64,000 nucleotides of DNA from assembly GCF_003419895.1 (NCBI RefSeq), contig NZ_QPMM01000004.1, positions 310,001 through 374,000 of the forward strand, in the 5' to 3' direction. Below are positions 53,185-60,992 of this stretch, in pieces. This stretch comes from Chitinophaga silvatica (GTDB taxonomy: Bacteria > Bacteroidota > Bacteroidia > Chitinophagales > Chitinophagaceae). The first letter of the stretch is position 1. Each line of letters opens with the position of its first letter. Under the pieces are notes generated by a model. The model had not been told where the DNA came from. It made no database searches and saw nothing but the letters and a program-made list of their open reading frames with translations. Made by a program: the position numbers and the translations under genes.

Positions 53185-53658
53185 ATGCCCACTATTCATT
53201 TAACTACCGTTATTCATGCCCCGTTAGACCGCGTTTTTGACCTAAGCAGGAGTATTACGCTACATAAACGAAGCATGACGCACCGACAGGAAGATGCAAT
53301 AAAAGGACGTACAAACGGCCTTATATCTTATAATGAAACTGTTACCTGGAGAGCCAAGCATTTGGGTAAAATGAGGGAACTCACTACCCAGATTACAGCC
53401 ATGCAGCAAAACGAGTTCTTTTGTGATGAAATGACTCAGGGCGATTTTACGCATATGAAGCATGAACATTATTTCAAGGAAATCGGTAATGGTACGGTAA
53501 TGATAGACATTATGGATTTTGGTTCCCCTTATGGATGGTTTGGAAGAGTGTTTGAACGCTTCTACCTTCAAAGGTATATGACTAAGCTCCTGCAGGAAAG
53601 GAATAGTACGATCAAGGACTATGCAGAGAGTGAGAAGTGGAGAGTGATCCTTGATTAA
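53185..53658 (+). CDS. SRPBCC-fold (START-like) protein
   Basis: A 157-residue protein of the SRPBCC/START-like lipid- or ligand-binding fold. The typical start IHLTTVIHAPLDRVFDLSRSI is followed by ISYNETVTWRAKHLG, EMTQGDFTHMKHEHYFKEI and a long C-terminal helix YMTKLLQERNSTIKDYAES. Close relatives in Bacteroidota are often called cell division inhibitors without evidence. No signal peptide. It is 50 bp after gcvT and 16 bp before comB. The ligand is unknown. Confidence 0.8.
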   Translation: MPTIHLTTVIHAPLDRVFDLSRSITLHKRSMTHRQEDAIKGRTNGLISYNETVTWRAKHLGKMRELTTQITAMQQNEFFCDEMTQGDFTHMKHEHYFKEIGNGTVMIDIMDFGSPYGWFGRVFERFYLQRYMTKLLQERNSTIKDYAESEKWRVILD

Positions 53659-53674
53659 TATTAAAAGTAATTGA

Positions 53675-54397
53675 ATGTCAGAAAGTAACAAACCTAGCCT
53701 GGAAGTATGTTTATCTCCGGCCTTATTACATCTTTACGATGTAAAAAACAGCATAGTAGTTATTATTGATGTGCTAAGAGCTACTTCTACTATCTGTACC
53801 GCTCTTTATAATGGAGCTGCAAGAGTAATTCCGGTTGCCAGTGTTGAAGAATGTGTGAACATTGGAAAAGCTATCGGGGGTATAACTGCCGGAGAAAGAG
53901 ATGGCCGTATCGCCGAAGGACTGGTACATGGCAACTCCCCTTTCGAATATCCACGTGAGTTCATTGAAAATCAGACATTGGTACTTACAACAACCAACGG
54001 TACCAAAATGCTGCATATGGCCAAGGATGCGATCCAGATTGTGACAGGATCTTTTCCTAATATCAGTGCTGTATGTGATTATCTGATCTCTCAGGGGCAG
54101 AATGTAATCCTGGGATGTGCAGCGTGGAAAGACAGGGTAAACCTGGAAGATACCCTTTTTGCCGGGGCGGTAGTTAGTCGCATTAGCGCTAATTTTGATA
54201 TTAACTGTGATTCTGCTATTGCTGCTGAAGCCTTGTATAATACTGCGAAAGGTGATATTTATTCTTTCATGAAACAAGCCTCACACTATAAGCGATTAGC
54301 TAATTTCGGATTAGAAAAAGATATTGAATATTGTCTTACACCGGATGGCGCAAATGTGCTGCCACTGTTTAAAAATGGAGAATTAATCGCAGGTTAA
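53675..54397 (+). CDS. comB: 2-phosphosulfolactate phosphatase family protein
   Basis: A 240-residue protein of the ComB family, which dephosphorylates 2-phosphosulfolactate in coenzyme M synthesis in archaea. Seen are VVIIDVLRATSTICTALYNGA near the start, AGERDGRIAEGLVHGNSPFEYP, LVLTTTNGTKMLHMA and ILGCAAWKDRVNLEDTLFAGAVV, the residues of the Mg/phosphate site. Bacteria do not make coenzyme M by this route as a rule, so the substrate may be sulfolactate-related or another alpha-hydroxy phosphoacid. It ends with a terminator at 54404. Confidence 0.88.
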   Translation: MSESNKPSLEVCLSPALLHLYDVKNSIVVIIDVLRATSTICTALYNGAARVIPVASVEECVNIGKAIGGITAGERDGRIAEGLVHGNSPFEYPREFIENQTLVLTTTNGTKMLHMAKDAIQIVTGSFPNISAVCDYLISQGQNVILGCAAWKDRVNLEDTLFAGAVVSRISANFDINCDSAIAAEALYNTAKGDIYSFMKQASHYKRLANFGLEKDIEYCLTPDGANVLPLFKNGELIAG

Positions 54398-54403
54398 ATT
54401 TAT

Positions 54404-54446
54404 AAAGGGAGATTTTTTAACATTTTTAAAAAATCTCCCTTTTTTA
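54404..54446 (+). terminator. Terminator after comB
   Basis: AAAGGGAGATTTTTTAA pairs with TTAAAAAATCTCCCTTT around a 5-nt loop, then more T. Confidence 0.85.
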
Positions 54447-54595
54447 TATTTAAAAGATTGATAGACAAAAATTTATATTTTTAGATTTTATTAATAATAC
54501 CTATAGATCTTTTCTTAACCCCTATTTAGCTGATTAGCAGTTACAATAATGCTTTTCAGGAGTCACCTGCTGCGCCGAATTAGAAATTTTCTGCT

Positions 54596-54603
54596 TACTT
54601 TTG
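54596..54603 (+). promoter_or_regulatory. Candidate -7 element for the SNF2 gene
   Basis: TACTTTTG matches TAnnTTTG, 87 bp before the start codon. Confidence 0.4.
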
Positions 54604-54689
54604 TGGATTGCCTTTTTATCAGCGATTCTTAGTTTTTAACATTATTAACCCTTTGCTGATAATTAAAAAAAGAGGCAACAACGTATAGT

Positions 54690-57600
54690 ATGTCGCTACC
54701 CCATTTGCTAAAATATGTTTACAACAACGGCACTGATGAAGTGATCCGCAGGGGGAAGCGTATCTTTTCTACTGGAGGAGTAGAATTACTTGAAGCCGAT
54801 CCAGTGTTGAAAACCGCGACCTTCCGCGTAAAGAGCGACACACATGCCAATTATTACCGTGTATCCATCTCAAAATATGGAGACCCCAACGGTATGTCCA
54901 TACGGTGCCAATGCCCGTACAACTTAGGCGATATTTGTCGCCATGAAGCTGCAGCATTATTCCAACTCCAGGAAATGCTGGACAAAAATCATTTCGAAAG
55001 CCATGACACTAACTTTAATCAGCAACATACGCTGATTAAAATGAAGTCAATCGACCTCAAAACAATCAAACTGCTTACTTCAGCTGCTATCCTCTCCAAA
55101 GCAGAAGAACTGGCCAAAAAGAACCCGGTTGTCATCAGTTCTGCCAAAGATGAGAAAGTAGAAGCTGTACTAAAATATGAGGGCGAAGAATTTCCACTGA
55201 TCATACAGCGGAATGAAGAACGCTTTTTCGATACCCACTGTACCTGCGATGAAACAGAGTATGCTCTTTGTATCCATAAGACAACCCTGTTTATGCAACT
55301 GTTACAGAAATTTGGGGCATACTATTTCGATACGCTCCGGAACTGGGATAAAGAAAAGAATAAACTACTTTCTTTATATGGCTACTCCCTGTCTGATGAC
55401 CTGGATGGCAAATTTGCATTCAGTTATAATGAGGGCAAACCGTTTTTAAGAGTTCTCGACCCTTCCATCAAACGGGTAGATGGCACTACGTTGGGCCGAC
55501 AACCAGTTGCCCCTCCTGTAGCTGAAAAGCCGGAAGAAACGATTACAATATCTCAACGTCTGGCTGCTGTTTTTAATGCCAACGAAGATTTATATCCATA
55601 TTTTAAAATAGATCTGGTTACCGGAGAAGTAAACGAAGAACAAACTGAATTCGTTTCATTGGCCAGTAAGCTGGATCTTACCAAATATGTAGATTTCTTT
55701 CAATTCAAAGAAAAAGATAGAGATCTGATCACACCAATTCGTAAACTTCAGGGCTCTGAGGTTAGTAAGTTTCTGTCTAAAAACTCTCCATTTGCAGGTA
55801 TATGGGATCATATTACCCACGAAAATGAAGATGAACTTCCAACAGAAACCAAAGAATTGATGTTGGAATACCTGCATCCTAAACTGGCAAAGCTCTTCCC
55901 TCAACTGGCAGAACATAAGCTGGTTTTTGCATTGCCCAAGCGCCAGGCTTTCAAAACAAAAAACCTGGAACTGCTGCAAATCGGAGCAGATAGACTAAGA
56001 CTCATCATAAAAACAGAAACAGGTAAAACTCATGTAACAATTCGTTGCTTCGTAAACATAGAAGGAGAATTAGTTAGTATTGCCGATAATGCCTGGGTCA
56101 GCACTCTCTTATTCCTGTACAAAAACGTATTGTATTTGTTCGAAAACCCTCAGGATGCCCTGCATGTTGAGCTTTTCAGACAAAATGGAGAACTGCGCAT
56201 TGCAAATGATGAGTGGCCGGTATATCTTAAAGACTATTTGCTGCCTTTAAGCAAACAATATGATATTCAGTTCGATAAGGAACTGCTTGCTGAGGTAGAT
56301 GATATTCTGCCAGAACCAAGAGTGTTCCTTAAAGAAATGGGAGAAACATTCATTATTCAACCTGGATTCGCTTACCGCCACCAGGAAGTAGAATGGAACG
56401 ATGAAAGCAAAATCACTATCCAGGAAGGAAATAAAGTGCTGATTATTCATCGTAATAAGGAGGTAGAAGAAGAGTTTGTAAATAAACTTCGTACCCTGCA
56501 CACCAACTTCCTGACCAGCGAAAATCATAATTACTTCTACCTGCGGGCCAAAGAAGCGCTGAAGAACAACTGGTTCTTCCTCTTCTTTGATGCGCTTAAG
56601 GAAATGAATGTCCGCGTATTCGGATTCGATTCATTACGCAACTTTAAGTTCAGCTCCCATAAACCAGTTACTAATCTCCAGATCAGCTCAGGGATTGACT
56701 GGTTTGATGCTCAGATTGAAGTATTATATGGAGATCAGAAAGTAAGTATAAAAGACATCAAACTGGCCTTAGCAAATAAGCAGAACTATGTTCAACTGGC
56801 AGATGGCTCTCTGGGCCTCTTGCCGGAAGAGTGGCTGCGTAAGTACTCCTTGCTGTTTAAGGTTGGGGAAGAAAAAGGTAAAGGATTAAAACTTAGCAAG
56901 TATAATTTCAGCGTTATCGATGAACTTTATGAGTTTATTGATGATGAAGCCGTGGTAATTGAACTGGAACAAAAGCGCAGAAAGCTCTTGCAGTTCGATG
57001 AAATCCGGAATATTGAGTTACCTGATAACTTGCATGCAACGTTACGCCCTTACCAGGAAAGCGGTTTCCAATGGCTCAACTACCTGGATGATATTAAATG
57101 GGGTGGAATCCTGGCCGACGATATGGGTCTTGGTAAAACCATTCAGGCACTTACATTCCTACAATACTATAAGAATAAGAACCTGAATAAAACCCTGTCG
57201 CTGGTTGTTTGTCCTACTACGCTGATCTATAACTGGGAAAACGAGATCAAGAAATTTACTCCCGATATCAAGCATCATATCCATCATGGTCCTACCAGGC
57301 TGAAATCGTCTGAAGAACTGATGAAATATGATGTGATTATCACTACATACGGAACTTTACGCAGCGATATTCAATTGCTGATTAAACTGGAATTCGATTA
57401 TGTAATTCTGGATGAATCGCAGGCAATTAAGAATCCGCAATCTAAGGTTACCAAGGCGGCACAGCTTCTGCAAACCAAAAACAGGTTGGCATTGAGTGGT
57501 ACGCCTATGCAAAACAATACATTCGATATTTATGCACAAATGAACTTCCTGAATCCTGGTATGCTGGGGAGTGTGGATTTCTTCAGAAATGAATTTGCCA

Positions 57601-58433
57601 CTCCTATCGATAAATTCCAGGACGAAGAAAGGAAAGATCATCTGCGTAAACTGATCTATCCATTCATCCTTCGCCGTACCAAAGAGCAGGTGGCTAAAGA
57701 CCTGCCTGAAAAGATTGAAACGGTGATCTTCTGCGAAATGGACCCTGAACAAAGGCATATCTATGATGCTTACAGGAATACCTACCGCTCTAAGATCCTG
57801 GGTGTGATAGAAGATCAGGGTATCGAGCGTTCACAGCTCACCATCCTGCAAGGTTTGATGAAACTTCGCCAGATTTGTGATTCACCAGCTATCCTGAACG
57901 ATACGGAACAATATCCGAATCACTCTGTGAAGTTGCATGAATTAACCCGCGAGATTTCAGAAAATATCGGCAACCATAAGGTGCTTATCTTCTCCCAGTT
58001 TTTGGGAATGCTAAGCCTGATCCGCGAGAAAATGCAGGCATTAAAGATACCATACGAGTACTTTGATGGTAGTACTTCAACGATGGACAGAGAAAAGGCC
58101 ATTCAGAACTTCCAGAATAATGACGAATGCAGGGTATTCCTGATTTCTCTGAAAGCCGGAGGCGTGGGTCTGAACCTAACCGCTGCAGATTACGTATACA
58201 TCGTTGATCCATGGTGGAACCCGGCCGTTGAGCAACAAGCCATTGACCGTACTCACCGTATCGGACAAACTAAGAATATCTTCGCCTACCGCATGATCTG
58301 TAAGGATACTGTGGAAGAGAAAATTCTTCAGCTTCAGGAACGTAAGAAATCATTGGTGAAAGAGATTATAGCTGATGATAGTGGATTTGTGAAGAAGCTG
58401 ACGAAGGAAGATGTATTGTATTTATTTAGCTAG
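54690..58433 (+). CDS. SWIM-zinc-finger SNF2/SWI2 helicase-like ATPase
   Basis: A 1247-residue protein of the RapA/SNF2 class. The N-terminus has two CxC-x7-CxH zinc clusters: Cys73, Cys75, Cys83, His85 (a SWIM finger) and Cys184, Cys186, Cys194, His196. A long middle region (about 240-770) has no recognised motif. The C-terminal third is the SNF2 motor: Walker A ADDMGLGKT (Lys816), TTYGTLRSD, motif II LDESQ (in place of DEAH), SGTPMQNNTFDIYAQMNFLNPG, then RecA2 with LISLKAGGVGLNLTAADYVY and DRTHRIGQ. Such bacterial proteins move along DNA or strip proteins from it, possibly during transcription or repair. A single gene, ended by the hairpin at 58451. Confidence 0.93.
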   Translation: MSLPHLLKYVYNNGTDEVIRRGKRIFSTGGVELLEADPVLKTATFRVKSDTHANYYRVSISKYGDPNGMSIRCQCPYNLGDICRHEAAALFQLQEMLDKNHFESHDTNFNQQHTLIKMKSIDLKTIKLLTSAAILSKAEELAKKNPVVISSAKDEKVEAVLKYEGEEFPLIIQRNEERFFDTHCTCDETEYALCIHKTTLFMQLLQKFGAYYFDTLRNWDKEKNKLLSLYGYSLSDDLDGKFAFSYNEGKPFLRVLDPSIKRVDGTTLGRQPVAPPVAEKPEETITISQRLAAVFNANEDLYPYFKIDLVTGEVNEEQTEFVSLASKLDLTKYVDFFQFKEKDRDLITPIRKLQGSEVSKFLSKNSPFAGIWDHITHENEDELPTETKELMLEYLHPKLAKLFPQLAEHKLVFALPKRQAFKTKNLELLQIGADRLRLIIKTETGKTHVTIRCFVNIEGELVSIADNAWVSTLLFLYKNVLYLFENPQDALHVELFRQNGELRIANDEWPVYLKDYLLPLSKQYDIQFDKELLAEVDDILPEPRVFLKEMGETFIIQPGFAYRHQEVEWNDESKITIQEGNKVLIIHRNKEVEEEFVNKLRTLHTNFLTSENHNYFYLRAKEALKNNWFFLFFDALKEMNVRVFGFDSLRNFKFSSHKPVTNLQISSGIDWFDAQIEVLYGDQKVSIKDIKLALANKQNYVQLADGSLGLLPEEWLRKYSLLFKVGEEKGKGLKLSKYNFSVIDELYEFIDDEAVVIELEQKRRKLLQFDEIRNIELPDNLHATLRPYQESGFQWLNYLDDIKWGGILADDMGLGKTIQALTFLQYYKNKNLNKTLSLVVCPTTLIYNWENEIKKFTPDIKHHIHHGPTRLKSSEELMKYDVIITTYGTLRSDIQLLIKLEFDYVILDESQAIKNPQSKVTKAAQLLQTKNRLALSGTPMQNNTFDIYAQMNFLNPGMLGSVDFFRNEFATPIDKFQDEERKDHLRKLIYPFILRRTKEQVAKDLPEKIETVIFCEMDPEQRHIYDAYRNTYRSKILGVIEDQGIERSQLTILQGLMKLRQICDSPAILNDTEQYPNHSVKLHELTREISENIGNHKVLIFSQFLGMLSLIREKMQALKIPYEYFDGSTSTMDREKAIQNFQNNDECRVFLISLKAGGVGLNLTAADYVYIVDPWWNPAVEQQAIDRTHRIGQTKNIFAYRMICKDTVEEKILQLQERKKSLVKEIIADDSGFVKKLTKEDVLYLFS

Positions 58434-58450
58434 TTACTAACACACAATAA

Positions 58451-58488
58451 AAATAAGGGCCATAGCACTACTGCTATGGCCTTTATTT
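58451..58488 (+). terminator. Terminator after the SNF2 gene
   Basis: A 17-bp stem with one G-T pair, core GGCCATAGCA / TGCTATGGCC and a CTAC loop, with A/T-rich flanks. Confidence 0.85.
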
Positions 58489-58570
58489 ATTTATACAGAA
58501 TGATTTTAATTTGATGAATTGGCTTTCGTTTAACTTTCTATCATCAACATAAAAAAGAATAACAAAGGCT

Positions 58571-58604
58571 CTTCAATTTCTGCAATCACCCTTCAATTTC
58601 TGCA
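58571..58604 (+). promoter_or_regulatory. Paired 14-bp direct repeat upstream of kdp
   Basis: CTTCAATTTCTGCA occurs at 58571-58584 and again at 58591-58604, spaced exactly 20 bp (two helical turns). It lies about 120-150 bp upstream of the predicted transcription start. This spacing and distance suit a response-regulator enhancer site. Confidence 0.5.
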
Positions 58605-58694
58605 TGGTTTTCTACTTGCTCAACATCCCCCAAAACCATCAAAATAAAATTAACAAATTCATTATCAATTATTTAATAGCAAGTTAAAACAATC

Positions 58695-58710
58695 TGGCAT
58701 CTGGATGGCA
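58695..58710 (+). promoter_or_regulatory. Candidate sigma-54 promoter for the kdp operon
   Basis: TGGCATCTGGATGGCA fits the sigma-54 pattern TGGCAyr-N4-TTGCw: the invariant GG (-24) and GC (-12) have the required 10-bp spacing, with one mismatch in the TTGCA part. The predicted start is about 20 bp before the first gene at 58743. Confidence 0.5.
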
Positions 58711-58742
58711 TAACCTATACATCATCAAAATCAAAATGATAA

Positions 58743-59063
58743 ATGTTACCAGATTCTAAAATCGCCTTGCTAATAGGTTCTCAGGTTCCGGGTATTTTCT
58801 TCCCGGCCGAACAGCAGATAAGTAAGGTTATCAGCACATTTGCTTCCTATACTGGCCGAATGATCAGATATGAACATTTAAACGAAGTTAAGCGTTGCTT
58901 TACTATGGCCGGAGTTCTGTATAAAAACGGGAGCAATGCATTGCGTAACGCAATTGAAGGAGCTTTTATTTTTACATTATCTCCACTGATCAACAAACAG
59001 CATCAGGCGATGCTTCCTCTTTCGCTTCGCCATATCAGATTACAACAATTACAAACTATTTAA
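58743..59063 (+). CDS. Small protein of unknown function at head of kdp operon
   Basis: A 106-residue soluble-looking protein. The second half, VKRCFTMAGVLYKNGSNALRNAIEGAFIFTLSPLI, looks like an alpha-helical scaffold of the DUF7674 type (family name recalled, low certainty); no catalytic motif is seen. It is 10 bp upstream of the kdp microprotein genes and co-directional, so it is probably the first gene of the kdp message and may modulate the pump. Confidence 0.6.
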   Translation: MLPDSKIALLIGSQVPGIFFPAEQQISKVISTFASYTGRMIRYEHLNEVKRCFTMAGVLYKNGSNALRNAIEGAFIFTLSPLINKQHQAMLPLSLRHIRLQQLQTI

Positions 59064-59073
59064 TTCAACCGAT

Positions 59074-59157
59074 ATGATGACTGTATTAATGGTTTTAGCT
59101 GGTCTGGCATGTTTTGCACTATTCTTTAAGTCGGTCGACTATTTCGAAAACATCTAA
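59074..59157 (+). CDS. 27-residue membrane microprotein upstream of kdpF
   Basis: MMTVLMVLAGLACFALFFKS then VDYFENI: one transmembrane helix with a short polar tail. It lies between the 106-residue gene and kdpF, in frame with neither and with short gaps (10 bp before, 11 bp after). The second Met is an alternative start. It resembles KdpF in size and layout but differs in sequence; it may be an extra small subunit of the pump. Confidence 0.6.
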   Translation: MMTVLMVLAGLACFALFFKSVDYFENI

Positions 59158-59168
59158 TTACAAGAAAC

Positions 59169-59246
59169 ATGACAGCATTATTTGTGTTATCCATCTTCGT
59201 TTTCGGCTACATGCTATACGTACTGCTGAAACCTGAAAAATTTTAA
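59169..59246 (+). CDS. kdpF: Potassium-transporting ATPase subunit KdpF
   Basis: A 25-residue single-helix protein (MTALFVLSIFVFGYMLYVLL then KPEKF) matching KdpF, which stabilises the KdpFABC complex in the inner membrane. The C-terminal LLKPEKF is the family signature. It ends 12 bp before kdpA. Confidence 0.9.
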   Translation: MTALFVLSIFVFGYMLYVLLKPEKF

Positions 59247-59258
59247 TTCATTATATAC

Positions 59259-60971
59259 ATGAACACTGCAATTGCGGGCGTTATTGCTACCTATGGTATA
59301 ACGCTGTTATTAGCCTGGCCTTTGTCCAGGTACTTTGTAAAAGTATTCAGAGGTGATAAAACCTGGTCTGACTTCATGTCGCCAATTGAAAGGCTCTTCT
59401 TTAAAATAGCGGGTATTAACCCAAAAGAAGAGATGAATTGGAAGGAACATATGAAAGCATTACTTACCATTAACCTGGTATGGTTTATTTATGCCTTCTT
59501 TGTATTACTATTTCAGGATAAACTGCCATTAAATCCGGATGGTAATCCCGGGCAATCGGCCGATTTAGCATTTAATACTGCTATCAGCTTTTTGGTGAAT
59601 TGTAACTTACAACACTATTCCGGCGAAACAGGAGTTACTTACTTCACACAATTATTTGTACTTGCCTTCCTTCAATTTGTTAGTGCTGCAACAGGTATAG
59701 CTGCCTTAGTTGTTGTGTTTAAAGCATTGAAGGAAAAGTCTACTACCCAACTTGGCAACTTCTGGGATTACTTCCTCAAAACAATTACCCGTATTCTTTT
59801 ACCTCTTAGTATTGTAATAGCCCTGATATTTATCTTCAACGGAATGCCGGCCAGTTACGAAGGAAAAGATACAGTAGTTACTATGCAGGGCGATACGGTG
59901 AATGTATCAAGAGGTCCGGCTGCCGGTTTTGTAGCTATCAAACACCTGGGAACCAACGGTGGTGGATGGTTTGGTGCCAACTCTGCTCACCCGCTTGAAA
60001 ATCCGAACTACGTAACCTGGATGACAGAAATGGTTGCGCAGGTGGTAATTCCGATTGCCATGGTATTCGCGCTTGGCTTATTCATACAACGCCGGAAGTT
60101 TGCCAATATCATTTTCGCGATAATGACCATAGGGATGATATGTTTACTGATTCCGTCGATTCAAAATGAGGTGGCCGGAAACCCTTTAATTTCCAAGATG
60201 GGGATAGACCAGGCCGCCGGCGCAATGGAAGGTAAAGAGGTCAGGTTTGGAGCTGCCGCCACAGGTTATTGGAGTACTGTAACTACAATAATATCTACGG
60301 GTTCTGTTTGCGGGTGGCATGATAGTACAATGCCATTGACAGGCTTAATGGAGTTATTGGGTATGATGCTCAACTGCTTCTATGGTGGTTGTGGAGTGGG
60401 AATCCTCAACTATTACATCTTCATAATTATAGCAGTATTTATTTCTGGTTTGATGGTGGGGCGTACCCCCGAATTTATGGGGCATAAACTGGAAGCCCGG
60501 GAAGTGAAAATCGCGGCATTGGTGACGCTATTATCTCCATTCCTGATCCTGGTTGGTACTGCCCTATCCTCTTATGTGTTGGTAAACTATCCTGATGCCA
60601 ATTGGGCGGTGAAGCCTTCGAGTTGGTTAAACAATCCGGGATATCATGGCTTCTCAGAAATGCTGTATGAATATACTTCCTCTAATGCAAACAATGGTTC
60701 CGGTTTTGAAGGGTTGGGAGATGGTAATTTTTTCTGGAATATAACAACAGGTTTTGTATTGATTTTAGGTAGATATCTGCCAATTATTGGTCCGGTTGCG
60801 ATTGCAGGAATTATGGCTTCCAAAAAGTATATCCCTGAATCTGCAGGTACATTGAGAACAGACTCTGTTACATTCGGTGTTATGACATTTGCAGTAATCA
60901 TTATTCTTACTGCTTTATCATACTTCCCTGCACTGGCATTAGGTCCTATTGCCGAGTATTTTTCTCTGTAA
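59259..60971 (+). CDS. kdpA: Potassium-transporting ATPase subunit KdpA
   Basis: KdpA is the K+-selective channel-like subunit. The 570-residue, ten-helix protein has four pore-loop repeats typical of the superfamily of K+ transporters: FNTAISFLVNCNLQHYSGE, KHLGTNGGGWFGANSAHPLENP (the filter region with the GGGWFG signature), STGSVCGWHDSTMPLTGLMELLGM and SSNANNGSGFEGLGDGN. It is in the operon with kdpF, kdpB and kdpC. E. coli KdpA has 557 residues, so the length is normal. Confidence 0.97.
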   Translation: MNTAIAGVIATYGITLLLAWPLSRYFVKVFRGDKTWSDFMSPIERLFFKIAGINPKEEMNWKEHMKALLTINLVWFIYAFFVLLFQDKLPLNPDGNPGQSADLAFNTAISFLVNCNLQHYSGETGVTYFTQLFVLAFLQFVSAATGIAALVVVFKALKEKSTTQLGNFWDYFLKTITRILLPLSIVIALIFIFNGMPASYEGKDTVVTMQGDTVNVSRGPAAGFVAIKHLGTNGGGWFGANSAHPLENPNYVTWMTEMVAQVVIPIAMVFALGLFIQRRKFANIIFAIMTIGMICLLIPSIQNEVAGNPLISKMGIDQAAGAMEGKEVRFGAAATGYWSTVTTIISTGSVCGWHDSTMPLTGLMELLGMMLNCFYGGCGVGILNYYIFIIIAVFISGLMVGRTPEFMGHKLEAREVKIAALVTLLSPFLILVGTALSSYVLVNYPDANWAVKPSSWLNNPGYHGFSEMLYEYTSSNANNGSGFEGLGDGNFFWNITTGFVLILGRYLPIIGPVAIAGIMASKKYIPESAGTLRTDSVTFGVMTFAVIIILTALSYFPALALGPIAEYFSL

Positions 60972-60992
60972 TTATTAATTAGACTGATTAAC

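Noticed and set aside
53774..54277. 167-codon minus-strand frame opposite comB
   Set aside because: The plus strand encodes a complete, motif-bearing ComB; the opposite frame is a shadow.
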